Source of the DNA: Hetaerina americana
Lineage: Eukaryota > Arthropoda > Insecta > Odonata > Calopterygidae
DNA length: 64,000 nucleotides
NCBI GenBank assembly: GCA_022747635.1
Contig: JAKTNV010000064.1
Coordinates: 907,001 to 971,000 of the forward strand
Direction: 5' to 3'
The translations under genes and the position numbers were made by a program. This document shows, piece by piece, positions 33,391 to 44,953 of the stretch. The notes below the pieces were generated by a model that saw only the letters and a program-made list of their open reading frames with translations, was not told where the DNA came from and did not search any database. How positions within the stretch are numbered: the stretch's first letter is position 1; each line of letters begins with the position of its first letter.

Positions 33391-33663
33391 TTGAAACAAT
33401 TTAAAAATGTGGCTTTGGGTGCAAATGCGGTTGCCCGCCGTGTTGCAGACATGTGCGAGAACATTGTGACTCAAACAGGGAAAAATGCAAGTAATTTTCA
33501 CCATTTTTTAATTACAATGGATGAATCGCTGAACATCTATTCCACCTCTCAACCGCTTGTGTTCATTAGAGGTGTGGATGAAGGCATGAACATAGCACAA
33601 GAGATGGCTTCCCTACTTAGCACGTATGGCAGGCATTGTTACCGGAGAGAATATATTCAATGA
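33391..33663 (+). pseudogene. hAT transposase central fragment
   Basis: In the 90-residue frame, residues 1-28 (KNVALGANAVARRVADMCEN) correspond to the region just before the catalytic domain. ITMDESLNIYSTSQPLVFIRGVDE (about 42-65) carries the first catalytic aspartate of hAT enzymes within DES. The family usually reads LDESxDxxDTAQLLVFxRGV, so this block is well kept. The following segment up to the next domain (VAGGKNMSGIKKGLVGPVKQ, about 33720-33780) is in another phase. Confidence 0.78.
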
Positions 33664-34524
33664 ATTAAAAAAAAACATTTTCTGATTAAGATTTGGATGG
33701 ACTAACTTCAGTTGCCTGGCTGTTGCTGGAGGGAAGAACATGAGTGGCATAAAGAAAGGCTTGGTCGGACCAGTCAAGCAGGTGAGTAATGAGAAAAACA
33801 TTCGCAATTAATTTCCTTGCACTGCATTATTCACCAGCAATCTTTAAGTGCTAAATATGTGGACATTAACGGTGTACTGAATCCTGTGGTGAAGATGGTG
33901 AATATAATGAGGTCACATGGGCTCTACCATAAACAGTTCAGAGACACGACCTGACAAGATGGAGTCACATAATCGCATGATTTACCGTATTACACAGCAG
34001 TAAGATGGCGAAGATGTGAGGAAGTTCTGAGCAAAGTATTTGAATTAAGAAAGTAAAAGGGTGACTTCCAGGAAAGTAAATGCAAGCCACAGCCGCCATC
34101 ATTGTCTGATGAAGAATGGGTGTGGATATTGCCGCAGACATAACTAGTCAATAAATGTTTTGAACCTGAAACTACAAGGAGAGATGAAATCCAATAAAAT
34201 TTCAAGCATGAAATACGCGAAGAATAATTAGAGAACAAACCTGTCAGAATATAATCTCAGGTCACTGTGGATGTTGGAGGCATTAAATCTAAACCCAGAA
34301 GTGTCTACTATTCTGGCACCCAGGATACAAATTAACCATTCCCACTGATTCAGGTGCTAATGTGTAGTGTATAAATATACTATTAAATAATTACTGAATA
34401 AAATCATATTAAATAAATAATTTCAAACAACATCCATGTGTTGATTCTTTCTTGTTGGACCTCGAGTGCGTAGTCGGCCCCCAAACTGCCATTTGATAGT
34501 TAATGCGGCCCGCGGACTGAAAGG

Positions 34525-34538
34525 TTTGGACACCCCTG
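34525..34538. repeat. Right terminal inverted repeat of hAT relic
   Basis: GGTTTGGACACCCCTG ends here and matches the terminal-repeat form common in hAT elements. An 8-bp target duplication cannot be tested without the left end. Confidence 0.7.
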
Positions 34539-36436
34539 GTCTAGAAAATCGCCGACAATTGTTGGTCACCAATCACCGGCGGGTCGCTGCGTTTACCAAA
34601 AGTCCACATAAACTAATGATTAGATTTAACGAGGCAAAGTAAAACTAGGAATAAGGCCATTAAATAGGAGCAGTACATAATGGCCCATTGATGCCACCGA
34701 GAGAATTTAATGACCTCACATTATATTCGAAGATTACACCAAAGGTATCAAACACATAAAAAAAATAGACGACTCCCCCGACAGATTCAATCGGTAATTC
34801 ATCCCTCGCACGAATCACAGTCTTAATAGATAACAATCACTATTCCATATTTCATTTCAAAAATTAAAATAAATTTCGAACACACCTATTACAGATTGTA
34901 ATGAAAGTGTCCACATGCAAGTAGACGTGTTTGCACGCATCTTTGAAATGATCTATTCACATGTATTCACAAGTGCAAATCTTGCATAAATGCAGGAACC
35001 GCCGTTGTTCATTGGACGGCGAGATCGCAATGAAGTTTTGCATTCGGAGAGAGCAGCAGATATGGAATCCGCACAAAAAGTGGAAGGGGATGAAACTGGG
35101 GGGGAGGGGGCGTGGGGTCAGGGAAGGCGGACAAGGTGCTCACAGGTGAGTCGAGGCGTGGCGACAATCCGATGGTTCGAGTGGCGAGCGGCGCGATGAT
35201 CGGGGGGAGGCGTCGCGGAGACAGGGGAGGCCAACGCCTCCCCTGTCTCCGTCGTCGCTTCTTCCCGACAAGTACTTCTCCAGGAAAAAATTGGAGAGGG
35301 AAGATTTCGCTTCGAAAATGGGCCCAAAGTTTTTTCCTTCCCGACCCCTTTCATTGCGCGCGGGGGTGGCGTTGATTTGCGAGGTGGTTGGAGGGGGAAG
35401 GCACTCCGGGCGGATTGTTGACTTTCGCGAAAAGGGCGTCGGAGGAGGGGAAGCTATGCGGCGGCCGAGTGAGTGCGTGCGTGGGTGTGAAAGAGCGTGC
35501 GTGCGTGGGCGGGCACAACAGGCAGGCGGGGGAGGGCGCAGTCCGCCGGGGACCCCCTCCCTCTAACCGAATTCCCGTTGGCGCGGGAGGGTAGAGGGCG
35601 CCACACGTGGAGAGAAATGCCGACGGGAAAGAGTAAACACCCTCCCCCCCTCGGTGCGTGTGATCAAATAAATAGGGCTTGCATGGGAAAGTTGCAAGCG
35701 GGTTGATGCGGATTGGCGCGTATCGAAGAGGGGAGGACCGCTTAGCGTGTTATTTCGCACCCACTAACACCTCCGGCCCACTTAATCGGCGGCCCCACGC
35801 GAGGGGCCGCCAAGAGGCCTCCTCGGGCAGAGGGGGGACAGGAGGCCCCTTCCGCCCTCTCATTTGTGTTATCGAGGGGGGCGCGGCGGGGAAGGAGAGA
35901 GAAAAGGGGCGAGGGCATTCAGGCGCGGCACTTCCCGCACCCCCAAAAGGAGGCGGGGGTGCCGCCTACACGACACTCACAAAAATGAAGCGAATAAATA
36001 GCAAACCGAGAATCCGTCCCCGGACTAAATTGCTCTGTTGCTCGGAAACGGAGCGGAACTGTCACGCTAGTTTTCGGCCGCGTTTGCTGGGGAGTTTCCT
36101 AATTTCCATTTTAAATTTTTGCCGACAGCATTTGTTTTTTTCCCAAAACATTCCAATCATTCTCCAACTATCAGAAACGAGAACGGACAATCACCACTCT
36201 GCAATTAGCGAGAAGAATAATTTCAATGACGGACAAGGTTTCCAGAGATGGTTACCGAAGCCGAATCGCTAACACCTATTCGACGCCAAATTTTATCTTT
36301 GATCAAATCATAAAAAAGGATTTTTGTAAAATATAAAAGCCTTTAAGGTGGCACTGGATTGCTGGGTTGTATTCTCAAGATATTCTGAAAATTTCTAAAA
36401 AGTATCATGGAATTTAATATTTCAACTTATATTACC
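34539..36436. other. Unassigned DNA with GC-rich core
   Basis: No gene was recognised. 35080-35960 is GC-rich with G runs. A perfect 16-bp inverted repeat with a 4-nt loop lies at 35216-35251. The 197-codon frame at 35679-36272 has no domain. Confidence 0.45.
35216..35251. repeat. Perfect 16-bp hairpin, CAAC loop
   Basis: 35216-35231 and 35236-35251 are exact reverse complements (CGGAGACAGGGGAGGC). The hairpin is GC-rich and stable, with no T tract or gene next to it. Confidence 0.9.
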
Positions 36437-36878
36437 TCGTCCCTCCCCGGACTACAACCTTGACGTGGTGGAAGGGCTTGTGCGTTCCGATGACCCCTAG
36501 AGCTGTGCTGGCGGGAGTAATAATAATTGCTCCTGGTAGGGTCACCCATGCCAGATAGGTCGAAGGTTAGGAGCCAGACGAAAGGTCGTCCACCCAGCGC
36601 CTGTTCCTCAGTGAGGCCGCTGCAATGGCGTCTGGCCCCAGTGGGGCGGCCAATAAGTAATGGTGTCATGTTAAAAATATTATTAAGGAAGGCAACTACT
36701 GATGGTCACTAGAGAGATTTTGAGTCCTGGCAACTGCGGGGCTCGGCCCAATCGGCCGTGTGTCGTGCCCGGCAGCGGGGGAGGCAAGGCTTCCGCGGTC
36801 GTCATCCCACGAAACCTTTGCGGGGGAAAACCAGCAGCAGCAGGACAGAAGACGCAGGAGAAGAGAACCAAGTTGGTT

Positions 36879-37401
36879 AGAATAGGAACGCCGAATGTTA
36901 GGACAATGATGAGGACATGTAAACTGGAGAATATCAAGCGAGATATGGAATGGGGAAAAATTGATATTTTAGGTCTATGCGAGGTGAGATGGAAGGATAG
37001 CAGGGATCATTAGAGTGATAAGTAAAGAATAATATACAGCGGCGGGGACGAGAGCCAAACGAGGGGTTGTCATAGTATTAAATGAAGAGGTAGTAAGAAG
37101 CGTATTCAACATAGAGAAGGTAACGGATAGAATATTCCCAGTAGTGATAAAAGCAGAACCGACGAAATTGGTTATTATTCAGGTATACATGCCACCGAGC
37201 AACCATAAGAAGGAAGAGGTCGATAGGATGTACAATCAGATAGAGAACGTTATAGCGTGTGTTCCTGCAGGGAAACATTTGGTAGTGATGGGGGAATGGA
37301 ATGCGACGGTAGGAGATGGTGTTGAGGTAAGGGACTACGGTATAGGCACGAGGAATGGCCGCGGGGAGAAGCTGTTGAGTTCTGCAAGAGACAGGGGCTA
37401 G
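36879..37401 (+). pseudogene. RTE endonuclease, 5' part in three frames
   Basis: Conserved blocks in order are RIGTPNVRTMMRTCKLEN (sisters have GTWNVR; the W is lost here), LGLCEVRWKD with the catalytic E, LVIIQVYMPPSNHKKEEVDR and MGEWNATVG. In the last, D of the MGDWN motif has become E. The stop at about 37012 (where sisters have W in GDYWSDK) and two shifts separate the blocks. Catalysis would be lost even if the frames were joined. Confidence 0.88.
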
Positions 37402-37454
37402 TCATCAACAACACTTAGTTTAGACACCACAAAAGACGCAGGTATACATGGAAA

Positions 37455-37820
37455 ATGTCAGGTGACTCAGGAAGATATCAGCTAGATTATACCCTGGTTA
37501 GACACAGGTTTAGGAACAGTGTGATAAATTCGCACATCTTCCCGGGAGCGGATGCGGACTCTGACCACAATTTAGTTGTTATGAAATGTAGAGTCCGTTT
37601 CAAAAAGATAAGGCAGGGGCGGCGAGTTAGAAAATGGAATAAAGATGCATTAAATGGTTTGAAAAGGAAGGAATGCAAACAGGCGGTAGATGAAATCATG
37701 GAGGATGGTAAAGAGCTAAGTACCATCGAAGAAAAATTGGAAAGGATCAAGAAAGGGTTGTCTAAAGCCGCAAAAGACATTATTGGAACCGTTAACTCTA
37801 AAAGGACAAGGAGACCATAG
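37455..37820 (+). pseudogene. RTE endonuclease end and linker
   Basis: The frame reads YQLDYTLVRHRFRNSVINSH, then ADSDHNLVVMKCRVRF with the SDH triplet at about residues 36-38, then a basic linker up to NSKRTRRP. A stop follows where sisters read KPWITDEM (TAG in place of TGG). Confidence 0.88.
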
Positions 37821-37844
37821 ATCACGGATGAGATAATTACAAAG

Positions 37845-38561
37845 ATGGAAGAGCGGCGAAAATGGAAGAATGAAAATACAGGACTAGGCAAAATGAAGTA
37901 CAAAGAATTGAACAATAAATTGAGGCGGGCAACAAATAAAGCAAAAGAAGCACGGTGGAAGACGCAGTGCGAGGATATGGAAAGTCTGCAGAGGAAGGGT
38001 GAAATTGGTGCACTGTATAGGAAAGTGAAATCCTTATCGGAAAGTAAGAAAGGAAGATCTATGCTAACAGTTAGTAATAAGGTGGGTAAGATATTAGTTG
38101 AGACAGGAATGATCAAAGAGAGTTGGAAGGAGTTTAAAGAAGAACTGTACAGTAAAGAATTTAAACCTATAAAGATAGACGTAGAAAAGGAACAAGACGC
38201 AGAGGAAAATAGCTTAGGTCCAGGCATACTCGACGATGAGATAGGAAGGGCATTAAGGGAGATGAAACTAAATAAGGTGGATAACATTCCCGGCGGATCT
38301 ATTGCAATGCTTAGGAAAATGTGGAGGAAGAGGCTATATGGGCTGATTCGTAGTATCTATGAGGAAGGAATCTGGCCGGAAGAATTTGTGAGATCAGTTT
38401 TAGTTCCTATTCCGAAAAAGGTAAAAGGTTCATCATGTGATGACTACAGGACAAGAAGTTTGATATCCCACGCAGCTAAAGTTGTCCTCAGGATAATAAA
38501 CAAAAGGATAGAGAGTAGGGTAAATGATTCCATAGGGGATAATCACTTTGGGATTAGGTAG
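37845..38561 (+). pseudogene. RTE linker and RT fingers
   Basis: 238 residues run from ERRKWKNENTGLGKMKYKEL through TQCEDMESLQRKGEIGALYR to SCDDYRTRSLISHAAKVVL and GDNHFGIR. The NKAVGVDNIP block has lost four residues (NKVDNIPGG). A stop follows GIR, where sisters have GFRKGRG. Confidence 0.88.
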
Positions 38562-38676
38562 GGGAGAGGTACGCGTGATGCCATTGCAGTAATGAGATTA
38601 TTAATCGAGAGGAATATAGAACACAACCAGGAGGTATTTGCCTGTTTCGTAGATTTCGAAAAAAGCGTTTGATAGA

Positions 38677-39300
38677 GTGAATTGGGAAAAACTAATGAGT
38701 ATCCTGCAGAAAATAGGAATAGATTGTAGGGAAAGGAGGCTAATCCGCAACCTGTACATGTCTCAGACTGCTCAGGTGCGGGTGGGAAACGGGGAGTCAG
38801 GATGGGCAGTGTTAGGAAGGGGTGTAAGGCAGGGTTGCCCATTATCACCGTTGCTGTTCAACCTGTATGCAGAAGAAATGATCAAAGAGGCATGGGAAGA
38901 ACTAGAGGTAGGAATGAAAGTGGGCGGGGAATTCGTAAAATCAGTTAGGTTTGCTGATGACCAAGCTTTAGTTTGTCAGTCAGCCAAGGGGCTGCAAGCA
39001 TTGCTGAGTGAATTGGAAATTCAGTGCGACAGGTATGGGATGAGAATCAACATTAATAAAACAAAGGTTATGCGATTTTCTAGAAAGAAAAAGGGCAAGC
39101 TTAACATTAAAATAGGAGGGCAAAAACTAGAGCAGGTAGAACAGTTTGCGTATCTCGGTAGTGTTTTGGACCAACACGGTCAAAGTAGTAGGGACGTAAG
39201 GAGAAGAATTGCGCTAGGCAAAGAGGCTTTCACGAGGAGGAGGGAGTTGATGACGGGGACTTTGAGTAAGGATGTTAAGAAAAGACTCGTAAAACTTTGA
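38677..39300 (+). pseudogene. RTE RT palm and C-terminal region
   Basis: The frame covers NWEKLMSILQKIGIDCRERR, motif B GVRQGCPLSPLLF (about residues 47-59), FADDQALVC (about 90-98), GMRININKTKVMRFSRKKKG and YLGSVLDQHGQSSRDVRRRI. Motif A lies just upstream in another phase because of one extra base near 38664. A one-base loss at about 39296 ends the frame. The C-terminus resumes at 39378-39611 (MWRRMEKVKCIERKTNEEV). Confidence 0.9.
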
Positions 39301-39707
39301 TATGGAGCGTGGCTATGTTCAGCGCGGAAACGTGGTCATTGAAGCAGGAAGATAGACGTAGTCTGAAGGCTCTTTAAATGCGGATGTGGAGAAGAATGGA
39401 GAAGGTTAAATGCATAGAGAGGAAAACAAATGAGGAAGTACTTGGTATGGTGAACGAAGAGAGGTGTTTGTTGGGAGAAATCCTATTGAGGCAGGAAAAG
39501 TCGATGAAGGGAGTGTTGACAGGCAGTTGGATTTTGAAGACTGTGATAGAGGGGAGAATGTTGGGCAAAAGAGGAAAGGGAAGGAACAGGATAGGATTTT
39601 GGACCGGATGAAGGGAGGAAGAAAGTACTCAGAGATGAAGAGAGGTCAGATGTAAAGTAGGATACTGGGTTTTGTATTATTTTAGGAGTCATAAAATATT
39701 TATTTAG

Positions 39708-40100
<393 letters not shown>

Positions 40101-40130
<30 letters not shown>
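40101..40130. repeat. (TA)n/(CA)n tract
   Basis: A short TA then CA tract closes the Penelope fragment. Confidence 0.95.
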
Positions 40131-40139
<9 letters not shown>

Positions 40140-41844
40140 GTATAATTACAAGTATACATACCTACATGCATATGTATAATTTAGTTTGTAATAGTTGTGT
40201 ACAAAACACGTACGTACACGCACATCCGGTTCCTCCAGCACCATTTCACACATGATTTATTAACTCATGACCTCATCGCAGTCTTTCGTTTCGCAGTCGC
40301 AGCCAAACCTGGAAGCGGAGATCCCGCAGCTGCTGGAGTGGCAATAATTCCCGGAGGAGAGTCCAGGAGTTTGAGGACACGGCGAAAGGGGCGCGCACAA
40401 AAAAGGGGGAGCGGGGACTCTCCCTGGTGGAGGGGAAGGGAGCCATCATCTCTCTCCCGCTCCTCTAGGAAGCGCGTCTGGCGTTAACTCAACTGCCGCT
40501 GAACCAGCTGCTGGCGAAGTGCGGGGGGTGGGGTCAGTGGAAGAGGGGAGAGAGAGGCGAGAACGATGGAACGGCGCCTGTTGTCCAGACCTGTGGTTAC
40601 CATCAATTGTTTCATAACTATTCCCTCACACGCATCGTGGTGTTTGTGATGCGGGCGGGAGGGGGGGACAGAGTGGGAAGGGGTTGCGATGGGGGGCGAA
40701 GGGGAGTAGGGGACTGAGAGTGGGAAGGGGGTGGGGCTTCTGCTCCCTTTGGCCCGGCCTTCTCTCGATACTCCGCTATGAATGACGCTAGGAATGAAGT
40801 GGAAGGGGGATACATTTGAATTCAATCAAACTCGACGACTCTGTATTGTTTGGGGCCTGCACTTTCTTCAGTTAACATCATCAGCATTCCTTTTTCTAAA
40901 AAATGTCACAAAGGCTGTTTTTTAGTGAAAAATGAGACTAATGCGTCCTCCATTATTTATCCCGCTGAAGTGGCATCGGAATTCCGTCTCCATTTTCTTC
41001 TCTTGGAACTTCCCACGCAAGACAAGTTAAACAGTGACCGACTGATGGCAAGATCAGATTCATTTGTAGTATTTCTCATTGATTTAGTTCACTTTTTTCA
41101 ATGACCCAACTCAGTGGTAATTAATATTGCTTCATAATCGTCGCAGTAATATAGAAAAGGCATCGAAACTTAAGTCTGGGTCAATGTAAGAGTAAACTCT
41201 CCGTAAAGCGCGCCCACAGGCGTCCCCCTCCATTCCCTCTATATCCCACGCCCCTCACCCCTCGCCCGAGGGCTCTTTCCGACGAATTCACGCCCGTCAC
41301 CACCCTGCACGGTGCACCAATCACCCTCCACCCGCTGCAGCGAGCATCCGTGGTGTGCTCGTGACGAGCCGACGGACGGTGGAGCCAAAGGAAGCCTTCC
41401 CCCTTCAAGGGGGACCTCCTTCCAAACATCCACATTCTCGGCCATTCCCCTCGGATACCTCGCTTCAGGTAATAGCTTCAATCACCCCTGGCGTCCAATC
41501 GCGGCGGCGGGAACACGGGGCAACGACCCCCACTTCCTACAACCGAAGGTGCTGCCGCAGCGGTGATGCGCCCCGAAAAGTAGGGTATTTAGATTGAGTG
41601 CGATGTGGAGCGGTCCTTGAATTACGTAAGATGCAACAGGGGGGGGGGGGGCGTGGCATTGCGTTACGCACAGAGTGTGGCCGCGGCTGGAGAGAAATCG
41701 CTCATCAGATTTGTTTTCACATGATTGCCATCGCCATTCAATTGAATTTCCTCCTTATTTTTATGTCACCGCATGGCAATCAGAATCAAACTGCAAAAAA
41801 TGATCAACCCCCCATACGTGATGCCCATAATATTTAAAAAAAAC
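40131..41844. other. Unassigned DNA
   Basis: One frame at about 40270-40420 (IAVFRFAVAAKPGSGDPAAA, then GVAIIPGGESRSLRTRRKG) has mostly purine-first codons and could be an exon, but no family or firm splice pair is visible. The remainder is GC-rich at 40370-40780 and 41200-41560 without domains. Confidence 0.4.
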
Positions 41845-41905
41845 ATATATATACATACATAATACATATATATACATATATATACATATATATACATATA
41901 TATAC

Positions 41906-41979
<74 letters not shown>

Positions 41980-41997
41980 GTGTTTGAATGCACACAA

Positions 41998-42045
<48 letters not shown>
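41845..42045. repeat. TA/ACATATAT microsatellite with fold-back
   Basis: The tract is interrupted by CGTGTTTGAATGCAC (41979-41993). Its exact reverse complement lies at 42046-42060, so the second TA block sits in the loop of a 15-bp inverted repeat. Confidence 0.95.
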
Positions 42046-42048
<3 letters not shown>

Positions 42049-42349
42049 CATTCAAACACGAAATCCCGCCAAACGGCGAATAAATACTCATATATACAGA
42101 AAAAGATATAAGGAAAAGGATAGTAACACATATATAGGACTAACACAATAAAGGTGGGGAAGGCGGAATCGAACGGATCACAATAGTAAAAATATTTCCT
42201 TTACCGGGACTCGAGCCTCGGATCTTTCCACTTGCCGGGCGGATGCTCTTAACCACTTGAGCTAACGAGGAAACGTAATTTACCTAGAGATCCGTGGGTA
42301 TAATATGTCGCCAAGCGCCCCGATTCTTTAGCCAAAGAGTTTATAAGTA
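42046..42349 (-). mobile_element. tRNA-headed SINE-like repeat, inverted copy
   Basis: This matches 11778-12069 in reverse. The body (CGAAATCCCGCCAAACGGCG to the GATCCGTTCG region), tRNA-like head (42197-42271) and leader (GCGCTTGGCGACATATTA in reverse) are all present. It extends the family consensus with the CCCGCC..GGCG segment missing from the first copy. The scaffold gap cuts the 5' side. Confidence 0.72.
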
Positions 42350-42449
42350 NNNNNNNNNNNNNNNNNNNNNNNNNNNNNNNNNNNNNNNNNNNNNNNNNNN
42401 NNNNNNNNNNNNNNNNNNNNNNNNNNNNNNNNNNNNNNNNNNNNNNNNN
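42350..42449. other. Assembly gap, exactly 100 N
   Basis: A 100-N block is a conventional placeholder for unknown gap length. It falls between the tRNA-headed repeat and the 5' part of an RTE copy, so the 5' UTR of that LINE (about 400 bp by comparison with 36437) is probably inside it. Confidence 0.99.
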
Positions 42450-42532
42450 AGGGAAAACCAGCAGCAGCAGGACAGAAGACGCAGGAGAAGAAGACAAAAT
42501 TAGTTAGAATAGGAACGTGGAATGTTAGGACA

Positions 42533-43420
42533 ATGATGAGGACAGGGAAATTGGAGAATGTTAAGCGAGAGATGGAAAGGGGAAATATAGATATTTTAGG
42601 TCTATGCGAGGTGAGATGGAAAGATAGCGGGGATTACTGGAGTGATAAGTATAGAATAATATACAGCGGTGGGGACGAGAGCCAACGAGGGGTTGCCATA
42701 CTATTAAATGAAGAGGTAGTAAGAAGCGTAGTCAACATAGAGCAGGTAACGGATAGAATACTACTAGTGGAGATAAAAGCAGAACGGACGAACTTAGTTA
42801 TTATTCAGGTATACATGCCACCGAGCAACCATAAGGAAGAAGAGGTCGATAAGATATACGATCAGTTAGAGGACATGATCGCGTGTGTTCCTGCAGGGAA
42901 ACATCTGATAGTGATGGGGGATTGGAATGCGACGGTAGGCGAAGGAAGAGATGGTGATGAGGTGGGCGACTACGGTTTAGGCACGAGGAATGACCGCGGG
43001 GAGAAAGCAGTTGAGTTCTGCAGGAGACAGGGGTTAGTCATCACCAACACTTGGTTTAGACACCACAAAAGACGCAGGTATACATGGAAAATGCCAGGTG
43101 ACTCAGGAAGATATCAGCTAGATTATATCCTGGTTAGACACAGGTTTAGGAATAGTGTGATAAATTCCCACAGCTTTCCGGGAGCGGATGCGGACTCAGA
43201 CCACAATTTAGTTGTTATGAAATGTAGCGTACGTTTCAAAAAGATAAGGCAGGGGCGGCGAGTTAGAAAATGGAATGTAGAAGCATTAAATGGGTTGATA
43301 AGGAAGGAATACAAACAGGCGGTAGAGAAAATAATGGAGGATGGTAAAGGGCTTATTACTATCGAAGAAAAATGGGAAGACGCAGTGCGAGGATATGGAA
43401 AGTCTCCAGAGGAAGGGTGA
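42533..43420 (+). pseudogene. RTE APE-type endonuclease
   Basis: This domain nicks target DNA for target-primed reverse transcription. LCEVRW (residues 24-29) gives the catalytic E, MGDWNATVG (128-136) the D and N, and DADSDHNLV (219-227) the SDH triplet. The GTWNVRT block lies just upstream of this methionine in the same phase, so the real start is 5' of it or in the gap. Residues after EEKWE (about 281) are the frame-shifted read-through of the deletion. Confidence 0.93.
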
Positions 43421-44453
43421 AATCGGTGCGCTGTACAGCAAAGTTAAATCGTTATCGGGAAGTAAGAAAGGAAGAGCTATGCTAATAGTTAGAGATAAGG
43501 CGGGTAAGGTAATAGTTGACGCAGGAAAGATCCAAGAGAGATGGAAGGAGTATATAGAAGAACTGTATAGTAAAGAACTCAGACCAACACAGTTAGACAT
43601 TGAAAAAGAAAATGACGTAGAGGAAGACAGCTTAGGTCCAGGCATACTAGACAATGAGATAGAAAGGGCATTAAGGGAGATGAAACTAAATAAGGCCGTG
43701 GGGGTAGATAACATTCCCGTGGAACTTTTAAAATGCTTAGGAAAATGTGGGAGGAAGAGGCTATATGGGCTGATCCGTAACATTTATGAGGAGGGAATCT
43801 GGCCGGAAGACTTTGTGAGAGCAGTTTTAGTTCCGATTCCGAAAAAGGTAAAGGCCACGTCATGTGAGGACTACAGGACAATTAGTTTGATATCCCACGC
43901 AGCTAAAGTTGTTCTTAGGATCATAAACAAAAGGATAGAGAGTAGGGCAAATGATTACTTAGGGGATGATCAGTTTGGGTTTAGGAAGGGGAGAGGTACG
44001 CGTGATGCCATTGCAGTAATGAGATTATTAATCGAGAGGAATATAGAACACAACCAGGAGGTATTTGCCTGTTTCGTAGATTTCGAAAAAGCGTTTGATA
44101 GAGTGAATTGGGAAAAACTAATGAGTATTCTGCAGAAAATAGGAATAGATTGGAGGGAAAGGAGGCTAATCCGCAACCTGTACATGTCTCAGACTGCTCA
44201 GGTGCGGGTGGGAAACGGGGAGTCAGGATGGGCAGTGTTAGGAAGGGGAGTAAGGCAGGGTTGCCCATTATCACCGTTGCTGTTCAACCTGTATGCAGAG
44301 GAAATGATCAAAGAGGCATGGGAAGAACTAGAGGTAGGAATGAAAGTGGGCGGGGAATTCGTAAAATCAGTTAGGTTTGCTGATGACCAAGCTTTAGTTT
44401 GTCAGTCAGCCAAGTGGTTGCAAGCATTGCCGAGTGAATTGGAAATTCAGTGA
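43341..44453 (+). pseudogene. RTE reverse transcriptase
   Basis: From residue 13 (KTQCEDMESLQRK) this is the linker and RT. NKAVGVDNIPVELLK lies at 117-131, SCEDYRTISLISHAAKVVL at 174-192 and DDQFGFRKGRGTRDAIAVM at 209-227. Motif A CFVDFEKAFD is at 244-253 with D247, motif B GVRQGCPLSPLLF at 303-315 and FADD at 346-349. Residues 1-12 are out-of-phase endonuclease linker. The frame ends at a TGA where sisters read QCDRYG. No RNase H was seen. Confidence 0.94.
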
Positions 44454-44494
44454 GACAGGTATGGGATGAGAATCAACATTAATAAACAAAGGTT

Positions 44495-44953
44495 ATGCGA
44501 TTTTCTAGAAAGAAAAAGGGCAAGCTTAACATTAAAATAGGAGGGCAAAAACTAGAGCAGGTAGAACAGTTTACGTATCTCGGTAGTGTTTTGGACCAAA
44601 ACAATGAAAGTAATTTGGACGTAAGGAGAAGAATTGCGCTAGGCAAAGAGGCTTTCACGAGGAGGAGGGAGTTGATGACGGGGACTTTGAGTAAGGATGT
44701 TAAGAAAAGACTCGTAAAAACTTTGATATGGAGCGTAGCTATGTACGGTGCGGAAACGTGGTCATTGAAGCAGGAGGATAGACGTAGACTGGAGGCTTTT
44801 GAAATGTGGGTGTGGAGAAGAATGGAGAAGGTGAAATGGACCGAGAAGAAAACAAATGAGGAAGTACTTGGTATGGTGGGTGAAGAGAGGGGTTTTTTTT
44901 GGAGCAATCCTATGGAGGCAGGAAAAGTGGATGAAGGGGGTGTTGACCGGTAG
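44495..44953 (+). pseudogene. RTE C-terminal region
   Basis: The frame continues the RT product in a new phase after a one-base loss. It reads GKLNIKIGGQKLEQVEQFTY, LGSVLDQNNESNLDVRRRI, SVAMYGAETWSLKQEDRRR and WVWRRMEKVKWTEKKTNEEV. The last part is duplicated in the overlapping frame 44856-45083, which carries the true end ([20 protein letters not shown]). The shift is caused by a run of eight T near 44893. Confidence 0.9.

Larger units (their letters stand above)
33000..34538 (+). mobile_element. hAT transposon relic (GTF2IRD2/ZBED-like)
   Basis: In order the element has a BED-like zinc finger remnant (NVLCMICKESVAVMKEYNLRLHH, split by stops, about 33071-33136), a conserved KNGKPLADGDVVKECLLEVA block near 33310-33370, the open frame 33391-33663, and later blocks. 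The later blocks include LHCIIHQQSLSAKYVDINGV near 33820 and a PYYTAVRW block near 33984. The right end TTTGGACACCCCTG (34525-34538) matches hAT terminal repeats of the CAGGGGTGTCCAAA type. The order is that of the hAT-derived transposase in GTF2IRD2-like proteins. No left terminal repeat was found, and stops and frameshifts are frequent. Confidence 0.83.
36437..39707 (+). mobile_element. Nearly full-length RTE-like LINE
   Basis: The plus-strand copy starts CTCCCCGGACTACAACC and ends in the 3' UTR at ATTTATTTAG. That is about 50 bp short of the usual TACCTTAACCGGTAG end, where it meets a TA microsatellite. The 5' UTR (to about 36860), endonuclease and RT are all present. The frame is interrupted at about 37015, 37080, 37402, 37820, 38562, 38664 and 39300, so it is inactive. 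Confidence 0.93.
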
